A DNA stretch of 64,000 nucleotides, taken from contig NZ_NNRK01000025.1 in NCBI RefSeq assembly GCF_002252475.1, positions 124,001 to 188,000 of the forward strand. Direction: 5' to 3'. The position numbers and the translations under genes are program-made. This DNA is from Brucella rhizosphaerae. GTDB lineage: Bacteria; Pseudomonadota; Alphaproteobacteria; Rhizobiales; Rhizobiaceae. Below the pieces are notes generated by a model. That model had not been told where the DNA came from and did no database searches. It saw only the letters and a program-made list of their open reading frames with translations. This document shows positions 35,019-44,132 of this stretch, in pieces. Position 1 is the stretch's first letter. Each line of letters begins with the position of its first letter.

Positions 35019-35954
35019 ATGGATCAGCTCTCGGCCATGCGCGCTTTTCTCCGGGTCGTTGAAACCGGAAACTTCACACGCGCTTCCGCGTCTCTCAATG
35101 TGCCCAAAGCCACGATCAGTAATCTCATCCAGGGGTTGGAAGCCCATCTCCGTACAAAACTCCTCAATCGTACGACCCGCCGTGTTCTCGTAACACCGGA
35201 TGGGGCACTTTACTATGAGCGGGCTGCACGATTGCTCTCCGATCTGGAAGAACTCGACGGCAGCCTTTCGAGTGCGCAGACCTTGCCGAAAGGGCGGTTG
35301 CGCGTGGAAATGGCAAGTGCTGTTGCCAATCTCATCATTATTCCGGCTTTGCTTGAATTTCATCAGCGCTACCCGGATATTCAGATTGATCTCGGAGTAT
35401 CGGACCGGCCTGTCGATTATGTGGCAGAAAATGTGGACTGCGCGATTCGTATTGGTGAACTGGCAGACCAGTCGCTGATCGCGCGCCGCATTGGTGACAT
35501 GCACTTTATTGCCTGTGCCTCAGCAGAATATCTTGACCGTTGGTCTGTGCCGCAACATCCGTCAGACCTGAGCAGAGACTGTTATGTCGTGGGGTATTTC
35601 CGCCCGCTGACCGGCCAACAGATGCCATTTCATTTCAGGCGAGGCACAGAAGAGGTCGAGATCAGCGGCCGATATATTGTAGCCGCTAATGAATCGACGA
35701 CTTATCTTGCGGCAGCGCGAGCTGGGCTTGGTGTTGTACAAGCTCCGCTTTTCATGGTGCAGGACGATATTGAAAATGGAATATTACACCCGGTCTTGCA
35801 GGACTGGCAGATCGATCCGATGCCAATCCATCTTGTTTACCCGCCTAATCGCCACCTCAGCAATCGTCTGCGCGTTTTCGCCGATTGGGTCGTCAAGGTT
35901 GTGGCCCGCTCTCAGAATCTTGCGCCAGGTGCAACGAATGGATTGCCACGATAG
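35019..35954 (+). CDS. LysR family transcriptional regulator
   Basis: A 311-residue regulator. The N-terminal helix-turn-helix runs [20 protein letters not shown] with [15 protein letters not shown]. The C-terminal effector domain begins near residue 90 ([20 protein letters not shown]). The ATG at 35019 matches the family start; a TTG at 35013 is in frame. It is divergent from the hydrolase-like gene, which LysR proteins often control; that relation is inferred from position. Confidence 0.92.
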   Translation: MDQLSAMRAFLRVVETGNFTRASASLNVPKATISNLIQGLEAHLRTKLLNRTTRRVLVTPDGALYYERAARLLSDLEELDGSLSSAQTLPKGRLRVEMASAVANLIIIPALLEFHQRYPDIQIDLGVSDRPVDYVAENVDCAIRIGELADQSLIARRIGDMHFIACASAEYLDRWSVPQHPSDLSRDCYVVGYFRPLTGQQMPFHFRRGTEEVEISGRYIVAANESTTYLAAARAGLGVVQAPLFMVQDDIENGILHPVLQDWQIDPMPIHLVYPPNRHLSNRLRVFADWVVKVVARSQNLAPGATNGLPR

Positions 35955-35967
35955 GTCGAGGGGAATT

Positions 35968-36804
35968 TCACGTGTCCATATTCGCCAGAATGACGGGAAT
36001 ATTGGCGGCATGTAAAATATCCGACAAAACCGGAGTTGGCAGTTCGTTTGTTATGACGGCAGTAATGTCATGAACTGATCCAAGCTTCACCATGGCGCGT
36101 TTGCCAAATTTGGAGCTGTCCACCGCGAGCAACTTATGGGCAGCCTGTCTGAGGGCTGCTGAAACGACGGCTACTTCTGTATGGTCGTCGTCGCACAGAT
36201 CGCCGTCAATATCGACGCCACTCACGGAAATGATTGCATAGTCGAATTTGAAACGCCGGATGAATTCAGGCGTGTCTTCCTGAAACATCCCCCCATCGAT
36301 GGGACGGACGAAACCGCCGGGGACAGCAAGTGTGAAATCCGTCTTCTCGCTGATAATGGCAGCTGACCGCAGGCTGTAGGTGACGACGTGCAAATGCTCC
36401 CTGCTGACAAGTGCGTTGGCGATGGCCTCACAGGTTGTGCCTGTGTCGAGGAAAATACTGGCATTGTCGGGAATGAGTGCGACGACAGCTTCGGCAATTC
36501 GCGCTTTCTCATCCATTTGATCATGTCTGCGCTGACGGTAGGTTAGGGGATCAAGCGGCGCCAGTTGCGAGACGCCACCATGCAGTCTTCTGACTTTGCC
36601 CTGATGCTCCAGATCCGCAATGTCTCTCCGCGCCGTCTGCGTGGTGACTCGGAATCGTTCGGCTATTTCCTCGAGAGAAACATAATGGCTGTTCTCGATC
36701 CATTGCAGCAGCATTTGCTGCCGGACTTCTTTCTTGCCACTGGATACAGAAAGTTCGCTCATGCTCTCCGTCGCATCCTTTTGCGGTTGGTTGCTCAGAT
36801 CCAT
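35968..36804 (-). CDS. DeoR/GlpR family transcriptional regulator
   Basis: A 278-residue regulator. The DeoR helix-turn-helix is VSLEEIAERFRVTTQTARRDIADLE with the following RRLHGG. The sensor domain (about 95-260) has IFLDTGTTCEAIANAL and GVDIDGDLCDDD, typical of sugar-phosphate-binding DeoR proteins. It is divergent from the EEP autotransporter gene. Two 23-bp palindromes in the 264-base gap are likely operators for it. Whether it controls the autotransporter is an inference from position. Confidence 0.92.
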   Translation of the reverse strand: MDLSNQPQKDATESMSELSVSSGKKEVRQQMLLQWIENSHYVSLEEIAERFRVTTQTARRDIADLEHQGKVRRLHGGVSQLAPLDPLTYRQRRHDQMDEKARIAEAVVALIPDNASIFLDTGTTCEAIANALVSREHLHVVTYSLRSAAIISEKTDFTLAVPGGFVRPIDGGMFQEDTPEFIRRFKFDYAIISVSGVDIDGDLCDDDHTEVAVVSAALRQAAHKLLAVDSSKFGKRAMVKLGSVHDITAVITNELPTPVLSDILHAANIPVILANMDT

Positions 36805-36882
36805 CTCTCATTCTCAGGTTGAAATAGGCAAGGAAATTGTGGGGTTAGGCTACAGGCATTTGTCCGAAGTGATAGCAATTAA

Positions 36883-36905
36883 AAATGTAATATTAATGAC
36901 ATTTA
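36883..36905. promoter_or_regulatory. 23-bp palindrome, operator candidate 1
   Basis: An imperfect palindrome with AAATGT at the left edge and ACATTT at the right. It matches the second copy at 36954 in most positions. It lies between the divergent deoR-type gene and the autotransporter gene and is a likely regulator-binding site. Confidence 0.6.
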
Positions 36906-36953
36906 CTATTCAAATATGCCGAATTCAGAGTCCCGGAATTCCATTGGTGAGTA

Positions 36954-36976
36954 AAATGTAATAAAAGTGACATTTA
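36954..36976. promoter_or_regulatory. 23-bp palindrome, operator candidate 2
   Basis: Same layout as the copy at 36883: AAATGTAATA at the left and TGACATTTA at the right. Starts are 71 bases apart, close to seven helical turns, which would let one protein complex bind both sites on the same face with DNA looping. It is about 95 bases before the autotransporter ATG. Confidence 0.6.
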
Positions 36977-37068
36977 ACTCTGTCATTTCAGCATCAGGTG
37001 AAGTTGGATGACAAATCCAGCTGTCACGTTAATGAATTGGAAGCATTTTCCGAGAAAAGGACTGAGGG

Positions 37069-40000
37069 ATGGTACCGGGGACAACAATACCTAGCCGAAA
37101 ACTTCTGGCTTTGACTAAGCAGCTTTTATGCAGTGTTGCAGTCTCAGGCATTGCCGCTGTTCCGGCGCGCGTTGCCACATTGGGGCTGACAGCGGCAGGT
37201 GCACTGTTGCTACTTTCAGCTGGAGCCGATGCTGCATCACAAAACGCGGCACCCAAAAGCCATTCCCTGACAATCATGGGGTTCAATATCTGGAACAATG
37301 GTGCCAATTCGAAAATGTGGGACACTGACGAGAAAGCGAATGGCAATCTCGTTTACAACAAGACAATGCAGGATCTCTTGCGTGGTGTCGCGCCAGATAT
37401 TCTCATCATGCCGGAACTGTATAACAATTCCGGTAAAGTCCTAAACGGCAAAAGCGTCGTTGGAGCGCATATCCAGAATACACTCGATCTTCTCAACAGT
37501 AACCCGGACAAGCTCGGAGACTATCAGAAGAACAAGGATTATGATGCTCGCGAAGGCAGCGGCATGATTTTCACGAGCGGCCCTGTGCAAAGTCTTGGCA
37601 ATAATACAATCCGCATGAATCCCGGCAATGGCTTTTCGGATGTCTTTATTGAAGGTCGCCATCTGAACTATGCGGACGAGTCGACCAGTCGCATTCGGGA
37701 AGCCAAAAGCCTGGTTGAGGTAGCGCAAGAACGTGTGCTTCCGACTATTGTTACTGGTGATTTCAATGCAGGTGATGTGTCGGAACGCGGCCTGCTGAGT
37801 GTTGATGCGCAAATCAGGCTTATGAAGAGTGCCAGCGGCCAGAATTTCTACGCAAAGCTTGCTAACGAGTATGTAGCTGCTGGGGACGAAGCCAAGGTAC
37901 ATCAGGTCATTCAGGATGCGTATCCGACCCGTGACATTAACAGCTTGTCCTGGAAGCAATGGGCAGATGCGCTTGAGACTGCTTATAAGCAGGGCGCGGA
38001 TACGGGACTCAAGGACGAAACCTATGCCGTCGCACACAATCAACCTGTAACGCTAAATATTCTCAAACAGCAATATCAGTTAATGCAGCTGGAGCGAAAT
38101 CGGGAACTCTTCAAGCCAAGTGATTTGGGAGATGGCCGAGCAACATGGACCAGTGACGGAGAGGACGCGACCAACACTTGGCCGAGTTGGGACCGCGTTA
38201 ATATTGACCATATCATGGTGTCGCGTCCGTTCGCCAAATGGGTGGAGATTGTCGATAACGGCAAATGGTCCGGTACGCTTTCGGAAGCGGCACGTTTGCC
38301 AAACGGCAACTCACTGTCGGATCACGATCCTGTTGCACAGGAACTGCGTTGGACCGGTCCGCAAATCCAGGCTTACCAAGAAGGTGAAGTGGAAAAGTCG
38401 CGTCTTGTCTGGGGTACTGGGGCTTACGGCTTTGAGGAAAAGAACAAGGAGTTCGTCCTTACCCGCAACAACCACCGTACGGACCTCTATCTTGGACAAA
38501 TCTCGGACGCCGATGGCAATCCGATTCTCAGTGGCCTGACGCTTGAAGAAAAGAAGACGCTGCTCAACTGCGATAGCACGGATGCGCGCTTCCAGCAGGC
38601 TATCAAGGACTACTGCATTGACGATCATTCCTTCATCGGTGAAACGGCAGTAACAGATGGTGGCACCATCCTCGTTAGCGAAGATGCTGCGCTTGGAAAT
38701 GCCGATGCCCGCTTGCGTCTGATTAATGGCGGTTTGCGTATCACTGGCAGCGATATGACAACGCTGGATCGAACCGTATCGCTCGAAGGACTTGGGTGGA
38801 TCGATATTGCTGACGCAAATAATCGCGTGACGCTGCAGCAGCAGGCTACTGACGAAGGCGCTTTGCTCAAGCGCGGTGCCGGCACGCTCATTCTCGGTCA
38901 GGCCAACAGCTATACCGGCGGAACTATGGTTGAAGCTGGTGTCTTGCAGGCAGGTGTCGCAGGCGCATTCGTCGACAATACCACGTTTGCTGTAAATGGC
39001 GGCAAGCTTGATCTCAACAATTTCGATGTGACCATGTCATCGCTTTCTGGCGAAGGTGGTTCATTGAGCCTCGGTTCCGCTGCTTTGGGCATCAACCAGT
39101 CAGCCAACACGCGTTTCGACGGTAATATCGATGGGACTGGCAGTCTCACCAAATCCGGATCAGGTGTTCTGGTGCTGAATGGAGCCAATACCTATTCGGG
39201 TGGAACTACAGTTACAGAAGGCGGCCTGGTCATTGGCGATGCGGCCCATTCCGACGCTTTCCTCAGCGGTAAGGTCAGTGTTGAAAACGGCGCATCTCTC
39301 AGCGGGTTAGGCTTTATCGGCGGACTTTATGCCGGTGCTGGCAGTATCATTGCGCCGGGCAATTCCATTGGCACGCTGAAGGTCAAAGGCGACCTGACAT
39401 TTGATGCTGCAGCTACTTACTCTGCGGAAATCGATGCATCAGGCAAAAGCGATCGCATTGATGTCAGCGGAACTGCAACGCTTGGCGGTGCAAAGGTCTA
39501 TGTAGAAAAAGCTGCTGGCACCTATATGCCGGGCAAACGCTACACTATTCTCAGTGCTGAAGGTGGCATCACCGGCACATTTGGCGATTTGAGTCAGAAC
39601 ATGCCATTTGTCGATCTTGGTCTCGCCTATGATGTCAATTCGGTTTACCTTGATATTGCCCGAAACGATGTTGATTTTATCTCCACAGCAAACACACGCA
39701 ATCAGAAGTCGGTTGCAGTTGCGGTTGAGGCTCTCGGTGCTGGCAATGCCGTCTACGACACTGTCGTCATGCAGGAAAGCGAAGATGATGCGCGTCGCGC
39801 ATTCAATGCTCTCTCGGGTGAAATCCATGCTTCGACGAGAACCGCCATTATCAACGACAGCTCCATTATTCGCAATGCTGCAATGGATCGTATTGGCGCT
39901 GCATTCGGCAATGACGGACAAACATCTGTGGTGGCTACGGATGCAGGGTCAGCTCAAATTTCTGCACCACGTGCTGCAATCTGGGGGCAGGCGCTCGGTG

Positions 40001-40791
40001 TCTGGAGCGAAACCGGAGCAGATGGCAATGCTGGCAAGTTGAAGCAATCGACCGGAGGCTTTGTCGCAGGTTACGATGCGGAGGTTGTTGAAAACTGGAG
40101 ATTGGGTGCGCTCGCAGGCTATAGCCGCACCAGCTTTGATGTGAATGATCGCAACTCTTCCGGCCACAGCGATAATTATCATGTTGGTATTTATGGTGGC
40201 ACAAAGTGGAATGCGACCATGTTTAAGGCAGGCCTTGCCTATAGCTGGCACAAGATTGAAACGGACCGTTTCGTTGCCTTCCCCGATTTCTCGGAAAGTC
40301 TTGATGCCGACTACAGTGCGAATAGCTTTCAGGCATTTGGTGAACTCTCACATCGTGTCGATCTGAATGGGACGGTGATTGAGCCATTTGCTAACCTTGC
40401 TGTGGTTCGCCTGCAAACGGATCGCTTCAGCGAGAAGGGTGGGAATGCAGCACTGCAGATTGGAAAAGAAACGACGACAACTACGTTCACCACACTCGGT
40501 CTGCGTGCCTCTGCTCCAGTTGTCTTTGGCAGCTTGAATGCCAAGCTCAATGGCACAGTTGGCTGGCAGCACGCCTATGGCGATACTATTCCAACAGCGG
40601 CTGCTGCTTTTGATGCTGGAACTGTGTTTGAAGTGGCTGGCGCGCCAATTGCCAGGGACACAGCGATCATCAAGGCGGGCTTTGATATCGACCTTGGCAA
40701 CCAGACGACGTTGGGTCTTGAATATTCCGGTCAGTATGGATCGAGCTTTAACCAGAACTCTGGCAAGGCCAGGCTCAGCGTAAAGTTCTAA
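37069..40791 (+). CDS. Autotransporter with EEP-family enzyme passenger
   Basis: A 1240-residue type Va secreted protein. A long signal region (about 1-56, ending GADAASQ) is followed by an endonuclease/exonuclease/phosphatase domain (about 65-428). Its metal and catalytic residues are all present: Asn73 (GFNIW), Glu116 (MPELY), His198 (RHLNY), Asp231/Asn233 (GDFN), Asp380/His381 (IDH) and Asp418/His419 (SDH). A beta-helix stalk (about 530-880) has autotransporter repeats such as GTLILGQANSYTGGT. A C-terminal barrel (about 965-1240) ends in Phe. AAAAGGA lies 8 bases before the ATG. The enzyme could cut DNA, sphingomyelin or inositol phosphates; sequence alone does not decide. A hairpin follows at 40812. 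Confidence 0.92.
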   Translation: MVPGTTIPSRKLLALTKQLLCSVAVSGIAAVPARVATLGLTAAGALLLLSAGADAASQNAAPKSHSLTIMGFNIWNNGANSKMWDTDEKANGNLVYNKTMQDLLRGVAPDILIMPELYNNSGKVLNGKSVVGAHIQNTLDLLNSNPDKLGDYQKNKDYDAREGSGMIFTSGPVQSLGNNTIRMNPGNGFSDVFIEGRHLNYADESTSRIREAKSLVEVAQERVLPTIVTGDFNAGDVSERGLLSVDAQIRLMKSASGQNFYAKLANEYVAAGDEAKVHQVIQDAYPTRDINSLSWKQWADALETAYKQGADTGLKDETYAVAHNQPVTLNILKQQYQLMQLERNRELFKPSDLGDGRATWTSDGEDATNTWPSWDRVNIDHIMVSRPFAKWVEIVDNGKWSGTLSEAARLPNGNSLSDHDPVAQELRWTGPQIQAYQEGEVEKSRLVWGTGAYGFEEKNKEFVLTRNNHRTDLYLGQISDADGNPILSGLTLEEKKTLLNCDSTDARFQQAIKDYCIDDHSFIGETAVTDGGTILVSEDAALGNADARLRLINGGLRITGSDMTTLDRTVSLEGLGWIDIADANNRVTLQQQATDEGALLKRGAGTLILGQANSYTGGTMVEAGVLQAGVAGAFVDNTTFAVNGGKLDLNNFDVTMSSLSGEGGSLSLGSAALGINQSANTRFDGNIDGTGSLTKSGSGVLVLNGANTYSGGTTVTEGGLVIGDAAHSDAFLSGKVSVENGASLSGLGFIGGLYAGAGSIIAPGNSIGTLKVKGDLTFDAAATYSAEIDASGKSDRIDVSGTATLGGAKVYVEKAAGTYMPGKRYTILSAEGGITGTFGDLSQNMPFVDLGLAYDVNSVYLDIARNDVDFISTANTRNQKSVAVAVEALGAGNAVYDTVVMQESEDDARRAFNALSGEIHASTRTAIINDSSIIRNAAMDRIGAAFGNDGQTSVVATDAGSAQISAPRAAIWGQALGVWSETGADGNAGKLKQSTGGFVAGYDAEVVENWRLGALAGYSRTSFDVNDRNSSGHSDNYHVGIYGGTKWNATMFKAGLAYSWHKIETDRFVAFPDFSESLDADYSANSFQAFGELSHRVDLNGTVIEPFANLAVVRLQTDRFSEKGGNAALQIGKETTTTTFTTLGLRASAPVVFGSLNAKLNGTVGWQHAYGDTIPTAAAAFDAGTVFEVAGAPIARDTAIIKAGFDIDLGNQTTLGLEYSGQYGSSFNQNSGKARLSVKF

Positions 40792-40811
40792 AAACCATCG
40801 ACTAAGATTTC

Positions 40812-40850
40812 TCGCCGGTGAGAATATCATGTCTCATCGGCGATACTTTT
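40812..40850 (+). terminator. Terminator after the autotransporter
   Basis: A 12-bp stem with one mismatch (40812-40823 with 40832-40843), an 8-base loop and a short T-rich tail (TACTTTT), 20 bases after the autotransporter stop. Confidence 0.7.
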
Positions 40851-40897
40851 AAAACAAACTGGAATTATGGTTTGTGATATAAACGCTCAAACGCAAG

Positions 40898-41245
40898 CTA
40901 CTCGTTCGCCAGGGCGCAATAATATCGGCTCAAAGGATACCTCTCCATGTACAACTCAACGAGCTCATTGCAGAGCTTTTCGTTGTTTTCATAGCCATAG
41001 AAAACCGCAACCCTGATCGGTTCGGAGATGCTTTTTTCTACCAGAAAATATGCAGGCGATTTTCCAGCGCGGCTTTTAGTGAAGTAGTCCTCAACCGTCA
41101 TGTTCCTGGCTGCGTAGTTCAGATTAGGTATCAGAACAGCTATCCCGGTTAGAAACAAGATAGATAAGCCGGACCTTCGCGAATACCGTACGTCTTTGCC
41201 GTCTGGGTGCTTTGGGGCGTGTGAGATCAGTATCTGATCTTTCAA
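40898..41245 (-). CDS. Hypothetical membrane-anchored small protein
   Basis: Up to 115 residues from a TTG start. One hydrophobic segment (about 28-42, LSILFLTGIAVLIPNL) precedes a charged domain with two cysteines (KLCNELV and YYCALANE). No family was recognised. The true start may be further in; no clear ribosome site was found. It is convergent with the autotransporter. Moderate doubt that it is translated. Confidence 0.45.
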   Translation of the reverse strand: MKDQILISHAPKHPDGKDVRYSRRSGLSILFLTGIAVLIPNLNYAARNMTVEDYFTKSRAGKSPAYFLVEKSISEPIRVAVFYGYENNEKLCNELVELYMERYPLSRYYCALANE

Positions 41246-41390
41246 TGTCAGCAGCGCGAACCGCGCTTATGAAGCGCTTTTATAAATATCATCTTTCGCA
41301 CACAAAATTGCTTAAGCGGAAACAAGACGTGCAGCCATCACTGCAGTCAAAGCGGTGCCGTGGTTTGGTGTCGATACTCTCAGTGGAAGT

Positions 41391-41762
41391 TTAACGAAGA
41401 GGTCTCTTCATTATTAACGGTCCATTTGACTGAGAGGCCGTAAATCTCATGACAACACGTACAGTTCTTGATTTTACTGAGGTCTTGTTTGCGCATTCCG
41501 TCAAAGCCTGTTGAGCACTGACCGCAAATTCTTCACCCGCTCTGCGCACGGGTTGATAGTCGACTGTAACAATACGTTGCAACTCACCGTCTGCATTGTA
41601 AGTGACCTCGAATGTCGCTGAAGCTCTTTGATAATCAACGCCTTCAGGGAGTGCCCAACACTTGGTTGCCATTTCTGTCACTATTTCCGCATCCGTAGCA
41701 GCAATCGCGACAGCTGGGTTCAATGTGAATGCGGCAATTCCAAGTACAATCAGGTTTTTCAT
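41391..41762 (-). CDS. Secreted TonB/TolA C-terminal-like protein
   Basis: A 123-residue exported protein with a signal peptide (ending VAIAATD). The mature part resembles TolA/TonB C-terminal domains: KCWALPEGVDYQRASATFEVTYNADG with a second cysteine in ALTECANK, the pair seen in TolA. It lacks the membrane anchor and proline-rich linker of true TolA. GGGAGG precedes the ATG; the open frame continues upstream to 42047 but without a ribosome site. Function is unknown. Confidence 0.7.
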   Translation of the reverse strand: MKNLIVLGIAAFTLNPAVAIAATDAEIVTEMATKCWALPEGVDYQRASATFEVTYNADGELQRIVTVDYQPVRRAGEEFAVSAQQALTECANKTSVKSRTVRVVMRFTASQSNGPLIMKRPLR

Positions 41763-41999
41763 ACGCCTCCCTTGTAGGCCAGTTATTGTTACTAACCCAG
41801 TATGAACAAGGTAGGTATGGACGGGACTTATTGCCAGCGAAATACACTGGATACCGCTTCGGGGCAATGTCAGTTTGGTTTCATGCATCGCGAGAAAAAG
41901 GGCGAAAATAGAACGCATGATCGGTTGATTGGCCGCTCCAGCAACGTTTATGGCATAAAGAGGAGCCGATTGGCATCGGGTGATGTTTACAAACAAATC

Positions 42000-42045
42000 G
42001 TTAGAGCGTTTCCAGCCTTTCAATCTTAGCTGGAACCGCTCTAAC
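42000..42045. repeat. Palindromic repeat with TTAGAGCG edge
   Basis: Arms GTTAGAGCG.TTCCAGC (from 42000) and GCTGGAA.CGCTCTAAC (to 42045) form a near-perfect inverted repeat with a 12-base loop. It lies 15 bases beyond the stop of the spermidine-synthase-like gene and may act as its terminator. Confidence 0.7.
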
Positions 42046-42059
42046 ACTCTGAACGCAAA

Positions 42060-42788
42060 TTAAAATGCGAGTTCAACTCGCCGAGTTTGGTCGTTTTTGG
42101 TGATGCCAGAAATCACGGGATGCTCTTTAGTGATGAAATAGATGTAGTGGAATGCGTCTGACCTTCCACCTATCAAACAGATATCGTGTCTTTCCCAAGC
42201 ATAATCCATCTCATCCAAAAGGGCCTCAAAGCTTGCTGAAGCCGTTGCAGACCAGAAGCTTGCTATGCCACCGGACGTTAAAGCTGCATCGACAGTCGTT
42301 AAACCAGATTGGGCATAGATTGTATCATTTCCGTTTCTGACGAGGAAATCCGGGCCATTGTCAGTATCCATCAGGATCAGATCATAACTATTTCGGCTCT
42401 GCGCCAATGTTTCCATTACGTCGCCGGTTCGGACGTCAACACGTGGATCGCTGAGTGGGAAGCCTGCAAGATGCCCAATGGAGGTCTGGTTCCAGCTGAT
42501 GATTTCGGGAACCAGTTCACACACAGTGACTTTCGTTTGTTCCGGGAGGCAATCAAGCGCGGCTTTGAGAGTAAAACCCATGCCGAGACCACCGATCAGT
42601 ATTCTTTGTGGCACCCTTTCGAGCAACCGCAGTGAACGCTCTGCCAAGACCGTTTCCGATTGGTAATTGACGTTCGACATCAACTCCAATCCATTATAAC
42701 GAATTTCGTAAATATCGTCTCGTCGACGCAACAGTATCTCGTCGCCAGCATCATTGCTGGCACGAGCCAGTTCAGACCAAATAGCCAT
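42060..42788 (-). CDS. Spermidine synthase-like methyltransferase-fold protein
   Basis: A 242-residue Rossmann-fold protein resembling spermidine synthases (SpeE). The nucleotide-binding motif is ILIGGLGMGFTL (about residue 66), followed by the acidic VCELVPEII and then DVRTGDVME and DLILMDTDNGP. It has no membrane domain. True SpeE catalytic residues could not be confirmed, so polyamine synthesis is uncertain. Start ATG at 42788 follows GGGA by 6 bases. No polyamine gene lies next to it. Confidence 0.75.
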   Translation of the reverse strand: MAIWSELARASNDAGDEILLRRRDDIYEIRYNGLELMSNVNYQSETVLAERSLRLLERVPQRILIGGLGMGFTLKAALDCLPEQTKVTVCELVPEIISWNQTSIGHLAGFPLSDPRVDVRTGDVMETLAQSRNSYDLILMDTDNGPDFLVRNGNDTIYAQSGLTTVDAALTSGGIASFWSATASASFEALLDEMDYAWERHDICLIGGRSDAFHYIYFITKEHPVISGITKNDQTRRVELAF

Positions 42789-43313
42789 GATAAATCCCAA
42801 CCGTAGAACTACCGGCAGCCGGTAGAACTAAAATAATTCAGTGTGATGGGAGTTTTGGGGTCGCTGCGCGTTTAGCCGGGCAGCAACCCAATAGCATCGT
42901 CTGATCTGGCATCCATCATCAGAGGGAATGCCGACTGACTATTCGAGATAGCGATCAATAACTGCATATTTCGAAATTTTGTCGTCATGTCCTCAGCAAT
43001 GTGCAACTGTCGAAAGATCGGCCATTCGTAGGAAATAGTCGACGCGATTGCAACCTTCCCGACCAACTATTCCTTACACGGCAATTTCTCGATCGAGCTT
43101 CTGTCAAGCGGTCGCTTGGTGCCGTGGTGCTTGTCACACATAAGCCTATCGCCAAGGGCCGATTTTGAGCTTTTCAGCTTATGCTAATTGTTGGGGCAAA
43201 CCGGGGGTAGTTCAAGCCATGCTCTTAAACAGCAGGGCGGCGAACGATTGATTGGGTGGCGTTAAATGTCAAAAAGATTGCCTCGCTCGAACAAGGCAAT
43301 TAAATTTTTGAAA
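42789..43313. other. 525-base gap without a supported gene
   Basis: A 64-codon frame exists on the minus strand (42872-43066), but it has no ribosome site, signal or recognisable motif. No hairpin terminator or RNA gene was recognised here. Confidence 0.5.
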
Positions 43314-43502
43314 TTAACGGATGAACGGTTTTTTCCCCAGACTGATGCTCAAGGATCTGCTGGGACCAATTGCGACAATCGGTGCGGTAGATTTTTCCTG
43401 CTTAGCTGATGGGCTCTTATCAGCAGGAATAGCTGGTGCAGTAGCAAATGCTGCACCCGTCGCAAATAACGAGCCAATTGCGAACAACGTGATAATTTTC
43501 AT
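43314..43502 (-). CDS. Small secreted protein
   Basis: A 62-residue protein with a signal peptide (MKIITLFAIGSLFATGAAFA). The mature part of about 40 residues is rich in Pro, Lys and Ser. A strong GAGGAGG lies 5 bases before the ATG, which supports translation. The family is unknown; the antisense frame on the plus strand (43321-43773) is its shadow. Confidence 0.6.
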   Translation of the reverse strand: MKIITLFAIGSLFATGAAFATAPAIPADKSPSAKQEKSTAPIVAIGPSRSLSISLGKKPFIR

Positions 43503-43769
43503 TTATCCTCCTCTACTGGGCATCCCAGTGAGCGCCAATATCGGAAATCCTGATAAAATTGTGCTGGCGCGGCTCACAATCTCACATCAAATAATGAGAA
43601 ATGTTGATGCTACGCCATACGACGAATGCCGTATTTCAACCGATGAGCTTCATGAAATTGCGCGATGGAGATGGCTGCAAAACACACACTATTTTAGTGT
43701 GTGGGGCATCAATAGACGGTCTGAGGATAAGGATAGCGTGTTTGCGCAGAGACTGACGAAAGCACGGAG

Positions 43770-43796
43770 TTAAAAGAAAAGCGGCCTTGGGCCGCT
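43770..43796 (-). terminator. Terminator of the 52-residue small protein gene
   Basis: On the minus strand a 7-bp stem AGCGGCC/GGCCGCT with a 3-base loop is followed by TTTTCTTTTA. It lies just after the stop at 43804, which supports that gene being real. Confidence 0.7.
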
Positions 43797-43803
43797 GGTC
43801 TTT

Positions 43804-43962
43804 TTATAAAGTCACAGAAGATTTTTGCATATTCAAGCGCATATCGCGTAGGCGAGAGGTCTTCTTTTCCCGTGCACGCTGTTCTGTTTCAATAAGCTGG
43901 CGAGCAATTCGATCTGCACGCTCCATAGGGGTTTCTTTTTTCTCTGATTTTTGTTCAAGCAT
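43804..43962 (-). CDS. 52-residue charged small protein
   Basis: A 52-residue frame starting MLEQKSEKKETPMERADRI and ending SSVTL. It is highly charged and alanine/arginine-rich in the middle (ARQLIETEQRAREKK), so probably one long helix. GGAG lies about 10 bases upstream and a terminator follows directly. No family was recognised; a DNA- or RNA-binding or structural role cannot be told from sequence. Confidence 0.6.
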   Translation of the reverse strand: MLEQKSEKKETPMERADRIARQLIETEQRAREKKTSRLRDMRLNMQKSSVTL

Positions 43963-44132
43963 TCAAAGTAAACTCCATGTTCATCACATATATGGGAGTT
44001 TATTCTGATAATTCAATATGGCATGATTTGGTTTGACTGATTGGGCGTTTGCTTCTGTTTGAATAATTATAATTATTTTCTCTTGTCGCTCCTGTAACTT
44101 TCGTCGAAGTTGTTCTCAAACATAAGGTACGC

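Noticed and set aside
42872..43066. 64-codon minus-strand frame
   Set aside because: No ribosome site, signal peptide or recognisable motif; kept as a note in the gap entry.
43321..43773. 150-codon plus-strand frame
   Set aside because: Its first third is antisense to the small secreted protein at 43314-43502, which has the strong ribosome site. The rest has no signal or motif.
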